Below are positions 5,353-5,523 of a DNA stretch of 5,523 nucleotides, in pieces (position 1 is the stretch's first letter; every line of letters begins with the position of its first letter). Position numbers and translations under genes: made by a program. Source of the DNA: an uncultured Rhodanobacteraceae bacterium (lineage in GTDB: Bacteria > Pseudomonadota > Gammaproteobacteria > Xanthomonadales > Rhodanobacteraceae); assembly GCA_937902695.1 (NCBI GenBank), contig CALFNI010000396.1:1-5523 (forward strand), read 5' to 3'. The notes below the pieces were generated by a model. It made no database searches, was not told the origin of the DNA, and saw nothing but the letters and a program-made list of their open reading frames with translations.

Positions 5353-5523
5353 CTACGGCTTCGCCGGCATCGGCTGGGGTTGCGGCTGCGCATTCGGCAT
5401 CAGCATGCCCTTGGGCGGCGCCGTCGGCTTGCCAGGCCGCGGGATCTTGCCGGTGCCGGCCTTGTCCTGCTTGGTGAAGCGCGCGTCGGCATCCTTCTTG
5501 AACTCGTCGGCGGTGACGACGCC
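5353..5523 (-). CDS. EF-hand domain protein (C-terminal 56 residues, partial)
   Basis: The - strand is open from the window edge to a TAG stop, giving 56 visible residues; the start lies outside. The first residues, GVVTADEF, match positions 6-12 of a calcium-binding EF-hand loop, with the glutamate at position 12 and the following Phe. After a 13-residue spacing, as in paired bacterial EF-hands, DKAGTGKI starts a second loop. Its positions 3 and 5 are Ala and Thr rather than Asp/Asn and position 12 is Gly rather than Glu, so this second loop is probably degenerate. The end is a Pro/Gln/Lys-rich tail (KPTAPPKGMLMPNAQPQPQPMPAKP). Such small EF-hand proteins in proteobacteria are usually exported, but the signal region is not visible here. 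It converges on the lipoprotein gene across the hairpin terminator. Confidence 0.72.
   Translation of the reverse strand, partial: GVVTADEFKKDADARFTKQDKAGTGKIPRPGKPTAPPKGMLMPNAQPQPQPMPAKP

Noticed and set aside
4767..5393. 208-codon - strand frame rich in Ala, Val, Thr and Met
   Set aside because: Its repetitive composition is the antisense translation of the Gly/Tyr/His repeats of the lipoprotein, and it runs through the terminator hairpin. The EF-hand gene uses a different - strand frame.

Overview
This is an ordinary-looking chromosomal segment of a GC-rich Gram-negative bacterium. GC-biased third codon positions, lipobox signal peptides and the mix of families (DUF1345, PhzF, ChrR/YieF-type flavin reductase, GFA, COG4324-type aminopeptidase) fit a betaproteobacterium, most likely Burkholderiaceae. 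That placement is inferred from gene style, not from a marker gene. There is no rRNA, tRNA, IS element, CRISPR array, integrase or phage gene.

Layout. The + strand opens with the C-terminal end of a DUF1345 membrane protein (2-340). It meets tail to tail, 6 nt apart, a PhzF-like isomerase/epimerase on the - strand (347-1219). A 115-bp divergent intergenic region separates phzF from a run of + strand genes: a ChrR/YieF-like NAD(P)H-dependent FMN reductase (1335-1901), a small YjdJ-type GNAT acetyltransferase overlapping it by ATGA (1898-2179), a rhomboid intramembrane serine protease (2253-2873), an exported DUF4440/SnoaL-like protein (2890-3321), a GFA/CENP-V-type zinc protein (3356-3703) and a lipoprotein metallo-aminopeptidase (3709-4770). 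After a 95-bp gap comes a short Gly/Tyr/His-rich lipoprotein (4866-5285). A perfect 10-bp stem terminator follows it (5309-5341). The window ends in the C-terminus of an EF-hand protein on the - strand (5353-5523).

Working together. The two tightest junctions are reductase-acetyltransferase (4-nt overlap) and GFA-aminopeptidase (5 nt). Rhomboid-DUF4440 (16 nt) and DUF4440-GFA (34 nt) could also be co-transcribed. The contents look like small-molecule detoxification plus envelope protein housekeeping rather than one pathway. I see no convincing new defence, mobile or secretion system. The points most worth a second look are a small acetyltransferase whose acetyl-CoA loop appears altered, a DUF4440 protein whose N-terminal pocket motif appears altered, and the low-complexity Gly/His lipoprotein.
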